DNA from: Streblospio benedicti
Lineage: Eukaryota; Annelida; Polychaeta; Spionida; Spionidae
Reading direction: 5' to 3'
NCBI GenBank assembly: GCA_019095985.1
Contig: CM032667.1
Span: forward strand, 35,242,574 to 35,306,573
Length of the DNA: 64,000 nucleotides
The position numbers and the translations under genes are program-made. The notes beneath the pieces are model-generated. The model saw nothing but the letters and a program-made list of their open reading frames with translations. It had not been told where the DNA came from and did no database searches. How positions within the stretch are numbered: the first letter of the stretch is position 1; each line of letters begins with the position of its first letter. Positions 27,863-39,217 of this stretch are shown piece after piece.

Positions 27863-30800
27863 CAGCAGCCTGGTATCTTGACCCCTGGTGGTGGGGTCGG
27901 CTGCTCCACGCGTCTAGGGTCAGCATCGTACATCCGCCTGACCTCTGCCCTGACCCCTGACCTGCTGGTGATGAGGTCACAGTCGGCACGTGTGAGGGTG
28001 AAGGCCGGGTTCCAGGCGGAGGCGGGAAAGGCGTGGGAGGACTTGTTGACTTCTTGGCAGAACTCATGAGAGGTCTTTGAGATCTGGAGATAAACAGTGT
28101 GATTTGGTATCTAAAGAGAACACTTTTAGTTTTTTTTCTAGTTGACATTGTTGTTGAAAGAGGCGTTTTGAACACATGTGCATAATGTGATTTTTATAGT
28201 ATTTTTTCATTCTCTTGTGAGGGCGTGTGTTCAGTCTTTTTTGTAACTATGGATGGCACGAATGTATTGAAAATGCGTGGAGCATATCATGTATACGCTA
28301 CTGTAATTTTATCTTTGGTCACACCATTAACTTGTAATTTCATTTATTATCATGCTCTAGAACTGCCTTATAACCGTCAGTACATGAGACGGTTGCATAA
28401 ATTCTACTTAACCAGCATACTGACCGCTGGGGCATTCATAATACTGTATAAGCCACGGGCAGATTCAAGTTTTTGGAAATTTTGGTGGGAGGCGCACTGA
28501 AGGATTTCATGGATTTTGTATGCGCACATGTAAAACAAAACATGAAAATAAAGTATTTGGGTGGAATATTGGGGTGTGCGTGCGCCCCCTACGACCTGGA
28601 TCTGCCCATATAAGCCCTCCTCAGTCTCTGTCACAATCTCACCTGCCGGAAATCGTCCACCTCCGCCATGAACTCGGCGCGTCCCATGTGGTCCACCTTT
28701 TGCCAGAACGTTCTGAATTTACCATATCAAACATTTGTTATTTGTACTTGCAGCCAGGACGTGGTTAATATATACTTGGCAAAGATCTTTAAACTTAAAC
28801 AGATTAATTAGTGGAAACTCCAAAGTTTGCTTGAACCGTCCCATCCTTTTCAAAGAGCTGTAGATGCCACCTCTCTGATTTTACACGTTAATCCGCATAC
28901 AATGTTTTTATCTCTTTTAGAAGAAACAAAATTCGTGATAAAAAGTCAGGGCGTCATATTTCTCCACTGACCTGTTGAAGTAGGCGTACAGTAAGGTGTC
29001 CACTAGTGACCATCTCCTGTAATCGTCTATCAGTTTAGGAGGGATCTCCTCTCTGTTGAATCCACTGTGGCTGAAATGAGATACACACATTTTAATATAC
29101 AGTCTCTCTTTCGGGTGAGTGTTTGAAGTGTAAAAAAACTTTGCTATCCTCCCTCAAGTAGACAATTCTTAATAGAGAGCATTTTATCTATTAACCCTTT
29201 TACAATGATTGGTTTTCAGCATTGTCTTGTGCGTTCGCTTGTACAACACATATCTAGCAGAAAATTTCTCACTCACCCCTCTCACTGACACTCAACCTTT
29301 ATTGTGAATACCTGGCCAAAAGATTGGCGTGCATTATTAACGTATTATATACACCATTGTCATAATGTATGATCCTATGTTATATTTGTAGTATTCAGTG
29401 GCAGATCCAGGTTTTTGGAAGGGGGGGTCACACTTAAGGGATTTCATGAAAACCCCTATGAAAATGAAGTATTTTGGTGGGGAAACGGGGAGGGCGCGCG
29501 CCCCTTGCCCCCACCCCCACCCCCACCCCACCCCCGGATCTGCCTACGGTATTTCAATATAACTCTTGGTACTTAATCCCCGTTCGTTACTGTACTGCAT
29601 TTTGTTTCACCTGTACACGACTACTGCCGAAGTGCACGTGTACTTACTCAAAGCCCGGGTTGACCGGCATGTGGAGGATGTCTTTGACGGACCAGCAGAG
29701 CAGTCTCTTGAGCAGAACGAGCGACTCAGGGAAGTACTCAGTGATCATTACCTGGTGGAACACACTCGTGTTTAATATGTAAAACAAGCACGTACGTACG
29801 AATATGATACCCTCTGATAGTGGTATGCAATATGAATCACTACCATTTTCATTATTGTTCATAATGCGTTAGCCTACTAGTACTTATACAAGGATGCAGG
29901 AGTATTTATGGCGGCCAAGAAATCTATTCTGAAAACCTGGGGAAACAGCTAGATCTGTTTTATTCTTATTATGGGGGGTATTATTTTAGTGGTGTAGGGG
30001 GCACCCGAGACAGCTAGAAAATATATGAATATGTGGTGCGCATGTCATCCATATGATGACTGTACGTATATTGGTATAAGCGGGGTGCTGAAATTTTGAG
30101 CTATAACTTTGAGTAGCTGGATGAAAATCTTGCCATTGTAGTTTCATTTTTATACCCCCAAGAATACATAACAAAAGTTTATCCTCCAATGCTCACCAGC
30201 GTGAACGCTTGGTCGAGCCTCTTCAGCCAGTCCCGGATGAACGTGATGTTGCTCTGTTGGTTACTGTTGTTGTCATGGTAACCAGTGGGGAAGCCCAGGT
30301 CAAAGCTTTGCATGTTCTTGACTGGATAGTAAATGAAATGCAGCATCTATATCTTTTATGATTTTATAGTCTTTATATGCAAAATGAATACATTACATGT
30401 AGTGGCAGATCCCAGATTTCTTGGACGTGTATGGAGGAAGGAGGCTTCCAAACGCATGCAAAATCGCAAACCGCATAATAATTCTGACCCATGAGTTTAT
30501 CAGATTCAGAAGTCTAGCCAATTCTGGCCTAAAAGGAGGGGAGTGTACAGAATCCAAAACAGCACCCTATAAAAATAAGGTATTTTGGTGGGAAAAGGAG
30601 TGTGAGTGGCGCGAGTCCCCTGGACCCGCACCCACCCCCACCCCCTGAATCTGAATCTCCCTTATGTCACTATAAGTAAGTTCGTGTGCACTTCAGCTGC
30701 CAACGTGCGTAATTTGAATCCGTGCATCCTAGAGTTATGTAGTAAGTAGTCTAAAGTGGGCTCACCAATACTGATGTTGGCAGGCATGCAGATACGCGTC

Positions 30801-32866
30801 ATGTGGGTACTGTTTTTCTGGTACTCACGATCCCAGTAGTCTTTGCGTGTCAGAAACTCCTAAAACACGAGGAAATAAGCAACACACTATAATGATGAAA
30901 CCCGAGTAGACAAGAGCAAAGGCTATCCAGATTATTAATTGTTCTATGCAGCTAGCATTATTCATCTTAACTATCAATAGGCCAGTGGCGTATCCAATGG
31001 TGCGTATCACCCCCATCACCACACAACCACTCTACAAAAAATCCCATCTAAGAATGATTTTCTGGCAAGGAATTGGCCATAGATGTTTCATATGTGCCAC
31101 TTGATTTTCCAACAGTTCTACGTGACTGCAAAGTCATTTGCCAGCCTATTGCTGGACCAAACATTAGGATTTAACTTCTGAGTCAATCACAACAAATTTT
31201 GATGGAACAGCATTGAAAAATGGCTTTCTGCTTTTTATTTCGTTTTCTTTTCTTTTTTTTTTCTTTTTTTGTATGGGGAAAGGGGACTTGTGCCCCTCTG
31301 AATGTGCCGTAGAGAGTACTGTAAAACTAGAAATGTTTGCGCACAATTTAATTTGCGAATTTCGTGGATAGGTGCAAAAACGCAAACTTCAATAGTCACA
31401 AAATAATTTAATAATTTATAGATGAAAATCGCAAAATTGAATAGCCACTAAATATTCTAGTTTTACACTTGTATGAGAGTACCTGTATCTGCTGCTGGAG
31501 ACCTGTGACTCGCAGGTACATGCCAGTGACGTACTGCAGCTGGAAGAAGTCGAAGGCAGACACCATGTGGCTGAACGGCTCCCGTACGGACGTCACCAGT
31601 ACGGCATCTGTCACATAGATGTATGTGACTATGGCGGTGCATTCGGAAGTGGGATAAAGGCAATAATGCTAAAACGGTACGTGGGACAGGTTTATAAGGA
31701 ATTATGATGTGAGGGAAAGGCCTAAAACAGGGGGATGTGGGATGTCAAAGGAGTGGGAAGTGGGGGAAACGCCTTAAAATTTATGGGGCAAAAAATAGGG
31801 ATGTGGGAAGTATGGCCAAATGAATTAGGTTCTTGAGCCCTTATGTGTGTTTGTGGGAGGGAGGGTGCTGCCAAGAAAAATAGGCATGTGGTGTTTCTAA
31901 ATATTTGGATGCTTGAAAAAATGGGATAGATAATTTAAGAATTAGGGGAAAGGTCCAACGTGAGGCATGTGGGAAATAAAATCAAGGCAGATGTGGGGGG
32001 TTTCTGGACCCTTGCTACATGGTAGAGGTCATGACTTCCACCCTAGTTTGGTGCGTGTCATATGTTATGATCTATGTAATTCATGCCATGAAGCCAATCA
32101 TGACGACGCCATTATGTGTATATTTTAAACTTAACCTAGCCTATTCATAGCCAAGCTATTATCGTTTGAGTAACTTAATAACCAGGGGTGGGGCCGGGCC
32201 GGGGGTTCGGGGTGGACAGCACTGGACACCAGCCTTGGACATAGGCTTGCTGTGCCTCAAAATACACTCATGTCTAATGTCAGTACCTGGTGGCATTATG
32301 CTCTGCAGTATCCGTTCGTGAAATACAGTATGATCTGTCAGTATGTTGTACACTCCACTTTTGGAGGCTCTGTACATATAAGGTTGCAAATACTCAGGCC
32401 AGCCGATATTCCATCTCGTTGAAACCGGCTGGACAAACGACAGATTCCGAGAGTATCCAAACCTCCGGAAAACTCCGGAAATTGTATCACTTCCCGTTTT
32501 GTGAGTTTTTACGTAGACGATATTCTGCGCTTCTGTTTCACAGCTTTTTGGGGAAGGGGATGAAGATTCTGAATTTGCTAATGCTGGAAGATACGCTTCT
32601 ATGAGTAAATTAACTTTTGGAATATAGTCGTCTTTGCTATTCGCATTCAACCGTCTAATTATTGTTTGATTTTTGCGGGTTTTGATCCATGTCCCATTTA
32701 CTCGTTTTCGTTCATACGAAATCTTATGTACAACGATTTTAGGTACTTGTGATTTTGTTGAAATTTCCCTTTTTATATACAATTTGGTCAATGACATGTT
32801 TACAATGACTAATGCTATGGCAACAAGTCCAACAATTGAAATAACGTTTGATTTGAAAGATTGCAT
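27862..32866 (-). CDS. Galactose-3-O-sulfotransferase-like gene B, 8 exons, 472 aa
   Basis: Exons: 32866-32287, 31607-31483, 30859-30766, 30321-30197, 29751-29648, 29070-28972, 28712-28643, 28083-27862. All junction phases fit (1419 nt). Residues 8-28 (ISIVGLVAIALVIVNMSL core) are the type II signal anchor. A Lys/Arg/Ser stem leads to the PAPS 5'-loop VKTHKTGSDT, close to the KTHKTASST of vertebrate Gal3ST enzymes, then FRRFGYSRNLSFVQP, NILTDHTVFHE, the 3'-phosphate motif VREPFSHMVSAFDFF with its Ser, FDLGFPTGY, ITEYFPESLVLLKRLLCW, the C-terminal TRADCDL and a final KIPGC. Length and motifs match the family, so it should be an active Golgi enzyme. It is convergent with gene A and tandem with gene C. 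The stop lies against a SINE. The acceptor sugar cannot be told from sequence. Confidence 0.92.
28458..28606. mobile_element. GGCAGATCC-type MITE, copy 6
   Basis: GGGCAGATTCAAG...ACCTGGATCTGCCC, flanked by TATAAGCC on the left (two extra bases before the element) and TATAAGCC on the right, a likely 8-bp target duplication. It lies in the last intron of sulfotransferase B. Confidence 0.65.
29400..29544. mobile_element. GGCAGATCC-type MITE, copy 7
   Basis: Good ends GGCAGATCCAGG and CCCGGATCTGCC. Inner landmarks ATTTCATGAAAACCCC and AATGAAGTATTTTGGTGGG are in the opposite orientation to copy 3. Confidence 0.75.
30404..30660. mobile_element. GGCAGATCC-type MITE, copy 8 (longer)
   Basis: Left GGCAGATCCCAG is clear; the right end is worn (CTGAATCTCC). 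The middle keeps AAATAAGGTATTTTGGTGGG but has about 100 extra bases. Confidence 0.5.
31319..31467. mobile_element. TA-flanked MITE (Tc1/mariner-like), copy 2
   Basis: CTGTAAAACTAGAAATGTTT at the left (after TA) and ATTCTAGTTTTACA at the right. It shares GCGCA, AATTTGCGAATTTCGTGG and GCAAAAACGCAAACTTC with copy 1 and is about 60 bases shorter. Confidence 0.65.
31650..32160. other. Purine-rich intron stretch
   Basis: An irregular series of GTGGGAAGTGGGGGA-like words on the plus strand, within the first intron of sulfotransferase B. No inverted ends or coding signal seen. Confidence 0.4.
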
Positions 32867-32899
32867 CCTGGTCAGAGAAAAATAGTGAGAATTTTCCTT

Positions 32900-33600
32900 G
32901 ATTCATTGTGATGAAGCTACGCACACTGGAACCATGTTTCTGTTCAATCTTTATATAGCTAATTCACATTAAGTAGGCATTTATATCATCTTCATTTGAG
33001 AAAAGAATATTGCTTGCTGTTTTTACATAGTTCACATTGTCCCAACATACTATCACATTGCACCATGATCTAAAAGTTTCATTACATCCCAACAATATCT
33101 GCTGCGATCTAATATTCATGTTACCTAGCTCTGTAAACACATTGCATAGTATTCAGTTAAACGTGGAGTTGGCAGAGTCTATCTAAATTAAAATCCCAAT
33201 CAAAGACTTTCCGAACATGCACAAAAATAAACAGTAAGTATCGTATATTTGTACAAGAATTGCTCCATCATTCAGCATATCTCATTGATTCATTCTTTTG
33301 CAACAACTTTTATGAAATCAATATGATAATACTGTGCATCATTGATGTCTTTATACACAACTTTTGCCTTTACAATGTAAAATATTGTGTGTATTGACTG
33401 TGTATTGTGCAATTAAATGACATTTTTACCCAAATGATTTATCCGATACTGAATTCATCAACTCGTGCAGAGATATGGTGCATTCAGATCTTTAATCACG
33501 TGGATGACATGTTTTTATTCAATACAAAAAGGAAAGACTTCATCAGATTTGATAAAACAGGGTTTTGTGGCAAGTAGAGAGGAAACATAAAGATATACCA
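32900..33600. other. Intergenic: upstream of gene B, downstream of gene C
   Basis: AT-rich, no exon seen. The promoter of gene B should be within it; no motif could be assigned. Confidence 0.4.
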
Positions 33601-33614
33601 AACGATGCAACGGA

Positions 33615-33812
33615 TACCCAGCTAGCACCCCGGTAACTTCTCTCTGTAGTGTCCAGCCAGGGATGCCCCACCTAACACCCAGGTATCTGCTCCCACGATG
33701 GTGTCCAGCCAGGGATATCCTCCAAGCACCCTGGTATCTGCTTTACTGTAGTGTCCATCAAGTATGCCCCACCTAGCACCCAGGTATCTGCCCTCCTGGC
33801 TGCTCCACCACG
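33615..33812. repeat. ~51-bp minisatellite built from the coding end of sulfotransferase C
   Basis: Four units start near 33618, 33668, 33721 and 33770, each with a CACC-CAGGTATCTGC-like core followed by GTGTCCA-like and ATGCCCC-like words. The last unit is the coding end itself and encodes the final residues (GQIPGC) and the stop of sulfotransferase C; the other units lie past the stop. Confidence 0.75.
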
Positions 33813-36800
33813 GTGGGGTCGGCGTCGTACCGAGCTCTCAGCTCCTTCCTCATTTTGCTGCGGATGAGGCGGCAGTCGGCTGACGTGAGTGTCCAAGCGC
33901 CATTCCACTTTGTGGCCGGAAATGATAGAGGTTGAGCATCACTGGTGGAGTGGAATGTTGTAGGTCGGTTGGTGGATTTCTTGGGGGTGGTGGTGTTTGG
34001 TAGAAACTGGTCGCAGAACTTTGACGAGGCCTTCAGAATCTGAAAGACGGAGGACGAGGAGTTCTATTGATGTGTTTCAAAATTGATTTTTCACATTACT
34101 ACTAACTTTTTATGTTGAAATGGACAGCCAGATTGTTTCCAAAGCTATAAAGTGCCCCTAAAAAACTCTGGTGGAGTCTGTGTTATCAATATTTCTGTTT
34201 ACTTGGTCTTTTAATGTACTTTTTGTTGAAACTGATTTTAAAGATTTGGAAAAGAAAATTGAGAAAATTTTAATTACTTTATTAATCATTGCAAATGTTT
34301 TGACAAATTTTTGCTGCATACCTCATTGAAATCTTGCACTTCTGCCATGAAGTCTTCTCTCCCCATGTCATCAATCCGAGCCCAAAGCGTCCTGCAAAAC
34401 ATCATAAACATGCAGTGTAATGTTAGCATAAGTCACTTTAGTGACTTCAAAAGCTACTGTAGATCATCTGATTTCAAAGTTCTCCTTGACAATACCTAAG
34501 GTATGTTTAATGACCTTAAACATATTATCCATAGTGCGCCTTCAAGATATTAATTTCCATAAAGCATTTTTTGAAAGTTGAATTTTGATCTTGATAAAAT
34601 TTACAAACTCTCCTTCTATTCGTCAGCTTCAGCCAAATGTTTTGAAACCTGCATGGTACTTCCTATTAAACACATTGATTACATAAAGGGAAAAAAAACT
34701 ATTTACATGACTATATCTCAATTGTGAAGAATTATGCAATCAAACCAATGTGAATTGTAAATATCATATAATTTTAGTATTGGATGGCTGCTCTTGTCTA
34801 GGGGTCAATCTTAGTGGTTTAGTAAGTTTTTGGGGACAACACAGTAGTCTTTCAAAACTTTAAAACAGCTTTAAACTTACTGTACTTCATTTTCAAAATT
34901 GAAAAAGGATGCAGCGTGGGAAAACGCGACTCAAACCACTCCAAAGACTGCCGCCTTACCTGTTAAAGTGCACGTAGAGCAGGGTGTCTGGCAGCGTCCA
35001 CAGCAGGTAGCTCTCTATCTCTGCCGCCGTGTACTTCTCCACATCGCTTACTCTCCTGGGCGCAAAAGCGGAGACAATGTTTTATTTTATTATTTGTATC
35101 TGACGAGTAAAGAACCCAAATTCAATCATGACTTGACTTGATTTGAAATTTGTCTCAAACACTGGAAGGTTCAGGTTTCTTTCAGAAGAGGGGATGGGGT
35201 GTCATTTGATGGGTTTCATACACACGAAGGCTCGCAAGAATGCAAACACACTTGTCGATTGAAAACTGGCGGGGGACGGTGTATTATCACTCTCTTGCGC
35301 ACACACACCCCCAATAGATCTGCCTTTAATTTCTAATACATTCATCATCATGAAAAAAGCAACTTTTGCTACAAACCCGTAGACGTGGAAGGCGTGGTAG
35401 AGAAGGTCCTTGACGGCCCAGCACATGGTCCTCTTCAGCAGCACCAGGGACTCATGCAGGTGCTCCACAATCAGCACCTGTAACAGACACTTACACTCAG
35501 CACATGTATTGTACACGTATTATAATAAGCACCTATAATGATCATGTACACTCAGAACTCAGAATCAGCACCTTTTATAAACACTTACAATCAACAACTG
35601 ACAATTTTTTACACTCATTCTAAGAACCTGCCACTTAAAATCATTACCTTTCATAGGTCATTACATTCAAATCTTGTCATAGACTTAAGGCGATGGAGAG
35701 CACTGAAAAGCAGGGTTTTGCTCAATTCAGCACCAGTTTATTCATAATGTCTATGATAACTCACCTTAAATGATCCCCAGAAAGTTCACAATAAATTTGC
35801 TTTATTCATAACTAGTTATTCCTCACTCATACTTTATGGTGACCACTCAAAGTAGCCAGTAATCACCTATGCCACTGTAATATATAGCAACTGATATATA
35901 GTTCGTCCATGCAGAGGATGATGACCATGACATCACTTCAGTTACATTCGGAGAGGCCACTATAAAACCATCAACTGAGACACACCCAATAATAGTTAGA
36001 TGGAAGGTGCACTGACCACGTGAAACCTGCTGGTCAGCGTCTGGAGCCACTCCACCATGTACGTCACGTTGTGCTCCTGGGAGGGACGGGCCGGGGTCTG
36101 GGGCGGCTGGTAGGCCGTGGGGAAGCCCAGGTTCATGGCCATCATGTTACGCACCACGCTCAGGCCTGCGAGGAACACAAGCAGAATAGTGCAGGTAGCC
36201 AGGTCACAAAAATGGCCTTGGAACTTCATTTCATAGTATAGCCTTTTCTTTTGAGCTACAAGTACCCACTGGACAGGAAGATCCAAGTTTTTGGAAAAGA
36301 GGGGGTGAGGGGCACATATGAAGGAACTCGTAGGTTTTGAATGTGCAGTTGATGGCGCACATGCCCACAACACCATGAAAATGAAATATTTTGTGGAAAA
36401 GGGGGAGGAGAACGCGCCTCCAGCCCAGCCTATGGTACCTTAGGGCCAAACTTTGTAATTTATCCAAAGACACAACTTAGATCACAACCTCAAATCCGAA
36501 ATTATGCTTTCGCTTATCGCTCTTTGAACATAGATATATTTGATATAGTGTCAACTGTAGCTTGCACTGTATACATGTGAAGTCTCCAAAATCTCTCAAT
36601 CAACCGCCAAATAATATTGTAACCTTGAATTCTCTTGTGCCTCCTACCTGGTGGAACACATGGGCGCTTGCGATGGTTTCGGAGACTCGTGTACCTTTCA
36701 TCCCAGAAGTCCATACCAATGAGGAAGCGCCCAATGGGGTCTCGGGTGTGTACCATTCTGGTAATGCTTGGCATTTTGAAGAAAGAGAAGGATGACTTGA

Positions 36801-36890
36801 AACGTGGCCATGGGTGGCGGAGGGAGGTCACATACTTGACATCAGGCATCTGGTATAACAAAGAGACACACTTTCAAGGTTGTGACACAA

Positions 36891-36968
<78 letters not shown>

Positions 36969-38716
36969 TGTTGTGTGTGTGTGTGTGTGTGTTGTGTAAA
37001 TTGAAGGCTTGAAATGGGGATTGAAACTAACTAATAAGCTCGTATTTGATTTGTTGTGTATATCATAAAACTGCTACAATATTTTTTTTTCAAAAAAACA
37101 TTGCTGATGGTTTGTCTAGAAGAATGCATTTTTGGATTCGGACAAGTAAACTTTAAAGTCTCTACCCTGGCAGATACGGGAGCTAAATTTCAACATAACT
37201 GTTAATCAATATGAGAAATCTTGGACTCTTTACCATGATGCTGCTGAAGCTGGTCTCCCGGTACACGGTATGTTCTGTGAGGATGTGGAAGCGCCCGCTG
37301 CTGTGTTTCAGTGCTCTGTACATGAACGGCTCCAGAGGCACCGGCCAACCAATGTTGAAGCGCTTGTCTGTGACAGCAGTGTGTAGTGGTAAATGGACCA
37401 CAGTTATTGGTATATTAGCTTCAGGGGGCTATCATTTTTTCACAAGACAAGGAATGACAAAAAAAGGGCTGGTAGAGTGAAATGGTCAAACTGAATGTGT
37501 GGGGTGGGGAGAGGGGGAAATGAATGAAGGCCGCCTAGGCCTTGTAGATATGGTGTGACATGCACTTATGCGGAATTTTAGCACATTACTTATGATTTGG
37601 GGGAAAAGGTACTTTGCAATTTTCAAACTATCTTGGTGAAAAACGGAAAATCATATCCTAATCATTATTTTTTTTCCATATCCCCTTGACCATATAAACG
37701 GAAAACCCTTTATAGAGGAAAAGTCAGTGCATTACCATGTTTTACTCATTTGTAGAGAATAACAAACGGGGATCTGGATCTCATCTCAACACAAGACAAT
37801 GCCCATTAAATTATATAATCAAATGGTGAAAAGCAATGATATCCATGCAGCTTTACGCTTTATAAAAATCTGCATTTTACTGACCCACAGGTTGCACAAA
37901 CGTCAAGTTCCTCGTGTAGCCGAACCGCCGGAAGATTGAGGCAAGTGTTTCTGATGCACACTTGTGGTTCTTGATGAACACAAAACTCTGCTGCTCGATT
38001 CGACAATGGGGCCGCTGCTTGTCTGGCATTAGGGTGGGAGTCACTTCAGTCAGAATGGCATCTACCAGTTCAGACAATGTAGAGTTGTGGAGGCTGTCGA
38101 CATCAATGCGTTCTGGGAAATAGTATTCTTTAAGTAGGTGGTGATTCATGCTGGGTTTTGTATCTGAGAACTCTTTATGATATCTTGTATTGTGAGCTTT
38201 GATTATCTCTTGCTGCGTCTTGTAATTATAACCGTTAAGAGATTCTGCTTTTCCATTGTTCCTTTCACTATCGTTTCTCCTGTTTCCATGTAGCTTGTCA
38301 AAAGTATTTTTCATTTTCTCAATGTTGCCTTGTATTCTCTCATCTTGCATCTCGCGATCATGTTTAGATCTATGGTATTCATCTAGACCCTTGCTTATGT
38401 ATTTTGGCAAATTGTAATGATATGCATTTTCTGGCAGCAGTTTTTCTTTTCCGTGCTTTCTTTCACTACCATTGCCTAGATCTGCAATAACAATAGGCCT
38501 ACTTTTCACTTTCTCAAGTTCTTGCAAGCCTATCACAGGGCCTGCCTGAGGCAAACTTATGTTAATATTACCTTTCACTGTGCCTGAATTAATCACCACA
38601 TTCATATAGACTATAACAATGGACATTCCAACAAACAGGCCAACACAATGGGTACATAGGAAAAATCTCTTATTGTTCATGTTCAATATAATCCAATGAA
38701 TTGCATAGTATTTCAT
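33773..38716 (-). CDS. Galactose-3-O-sulfotransferase-like gene C, 8 exons, ~616 aa
   Basis: Exons: 38716-37885, 37367-37234, 36849-36648, 36165-36017, 35477-35377, 35055-34960, 34391-34322, 34039-33773; phases all fit. The first in-frame ATG is 38716; 38680 (MNNKRFFLCTHCVGL) is equally good and gives 604 aa. A single anchor (about residues 21-41) is followed by a very long stem of some 190 residues rich in Lys, Glu, Asn and His. Next come the PAPS loop (FIKNHKCASETLASIFRRFG), FNIGWPVPLEPFMYRAL, HILTEHTVYRE, the 3'-phosphate motif LRHPWPRFKSSFSFF, MNLGFPTAY, VEHLHESLVLLKRTMCW, TSADCRLIRSK and a terminal QIPGC shared with gene B. An intact Golgi PAPS-dependent sulfotransferase is expected. One intron of gene B is absent and another is present here. 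The stem is much longer than usual for the family. Confidence 0.9.
35166..35324. mobile_element. GGCAGATCC-type MITE, copy 9 (worn)
   Basis: The right end AATAGATCTGCC and the internal GATGGGTTTCATACACACG fit the family; the left end reads AAGGTTCAGG. It lies in an intron of sulfotransferase C. Confidence 0.4.
36277..36432. mobile_element. GGCAGATCC-type MITE, copy 10 (worn)
   Basis: Left GGAAGATCCAAGTTTTTGG and inner ATGAAAATGAAATATTTTG with GGAAAAGGGGGAGG match the family; the right end is poorly kept. Confidence 0.45.
36894..36997. repeat. (GT)n microsatellite
   Basis: Long, nearly pure GT run upstream (transcript sense) of the 36849-36648 exon of sulfotransferase C. A different length in other individuals is expected. 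Confidence 0.95.
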
Positions 38717-38799
38717 TGTCTGAAAGTTTTCATTGATCGATCGTCCTTTAGTTTTGTAGTAAGTACTTGAAAACGGACTTGCACACCCCAAATAAGCAT

Positions 38800-39217
38800 G
38801 ACTTCATCAACAGTAATAGAGATTTTAAAAAGTTATGCTGTTATTCAGTGTCATTCGCATGAGTTTTGAAATGCCTTAGCACTTGAAATCAAAGATGTTT
38901 GTGTTTACAGTGAGACTACTTTCCTCCTTAGAACTTACAAGTATTTACAGTTTATTGTGTGCAATGTAGTATTTAGTCATTGATTTTGTCCAGTTTAACG
39001 TTATTACGTCATATAAAAGCAATTCATCTGGTATAAGTTGAAGGGCAGCATAAACTATTTCGCTTATTACTGAGCATTTCTGTCCTGTTATGGTTTTACC
39101 CCACGCCGTTCCCGGGCTTCCTATCTTGTGCTCTAGCATAATTCATGACTTCACATTATTGAAATAATCCGACACAGTCCTATGACCTCCTGTGCAAATA
39201 CAATTGATATATGTCCA
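38800..39217. other. Upstream flank of sulfotransferase C
   Basis: AT-rich, no exon seen. It should contain the gene's promoter. Confidence 0.4.

Noticed and set aside
27810-28175. 121-codon Pro/Ser-rich minus ORF
   Set aside because: It is another frame of the true last exon of sulfotransferase B (28083-27862).
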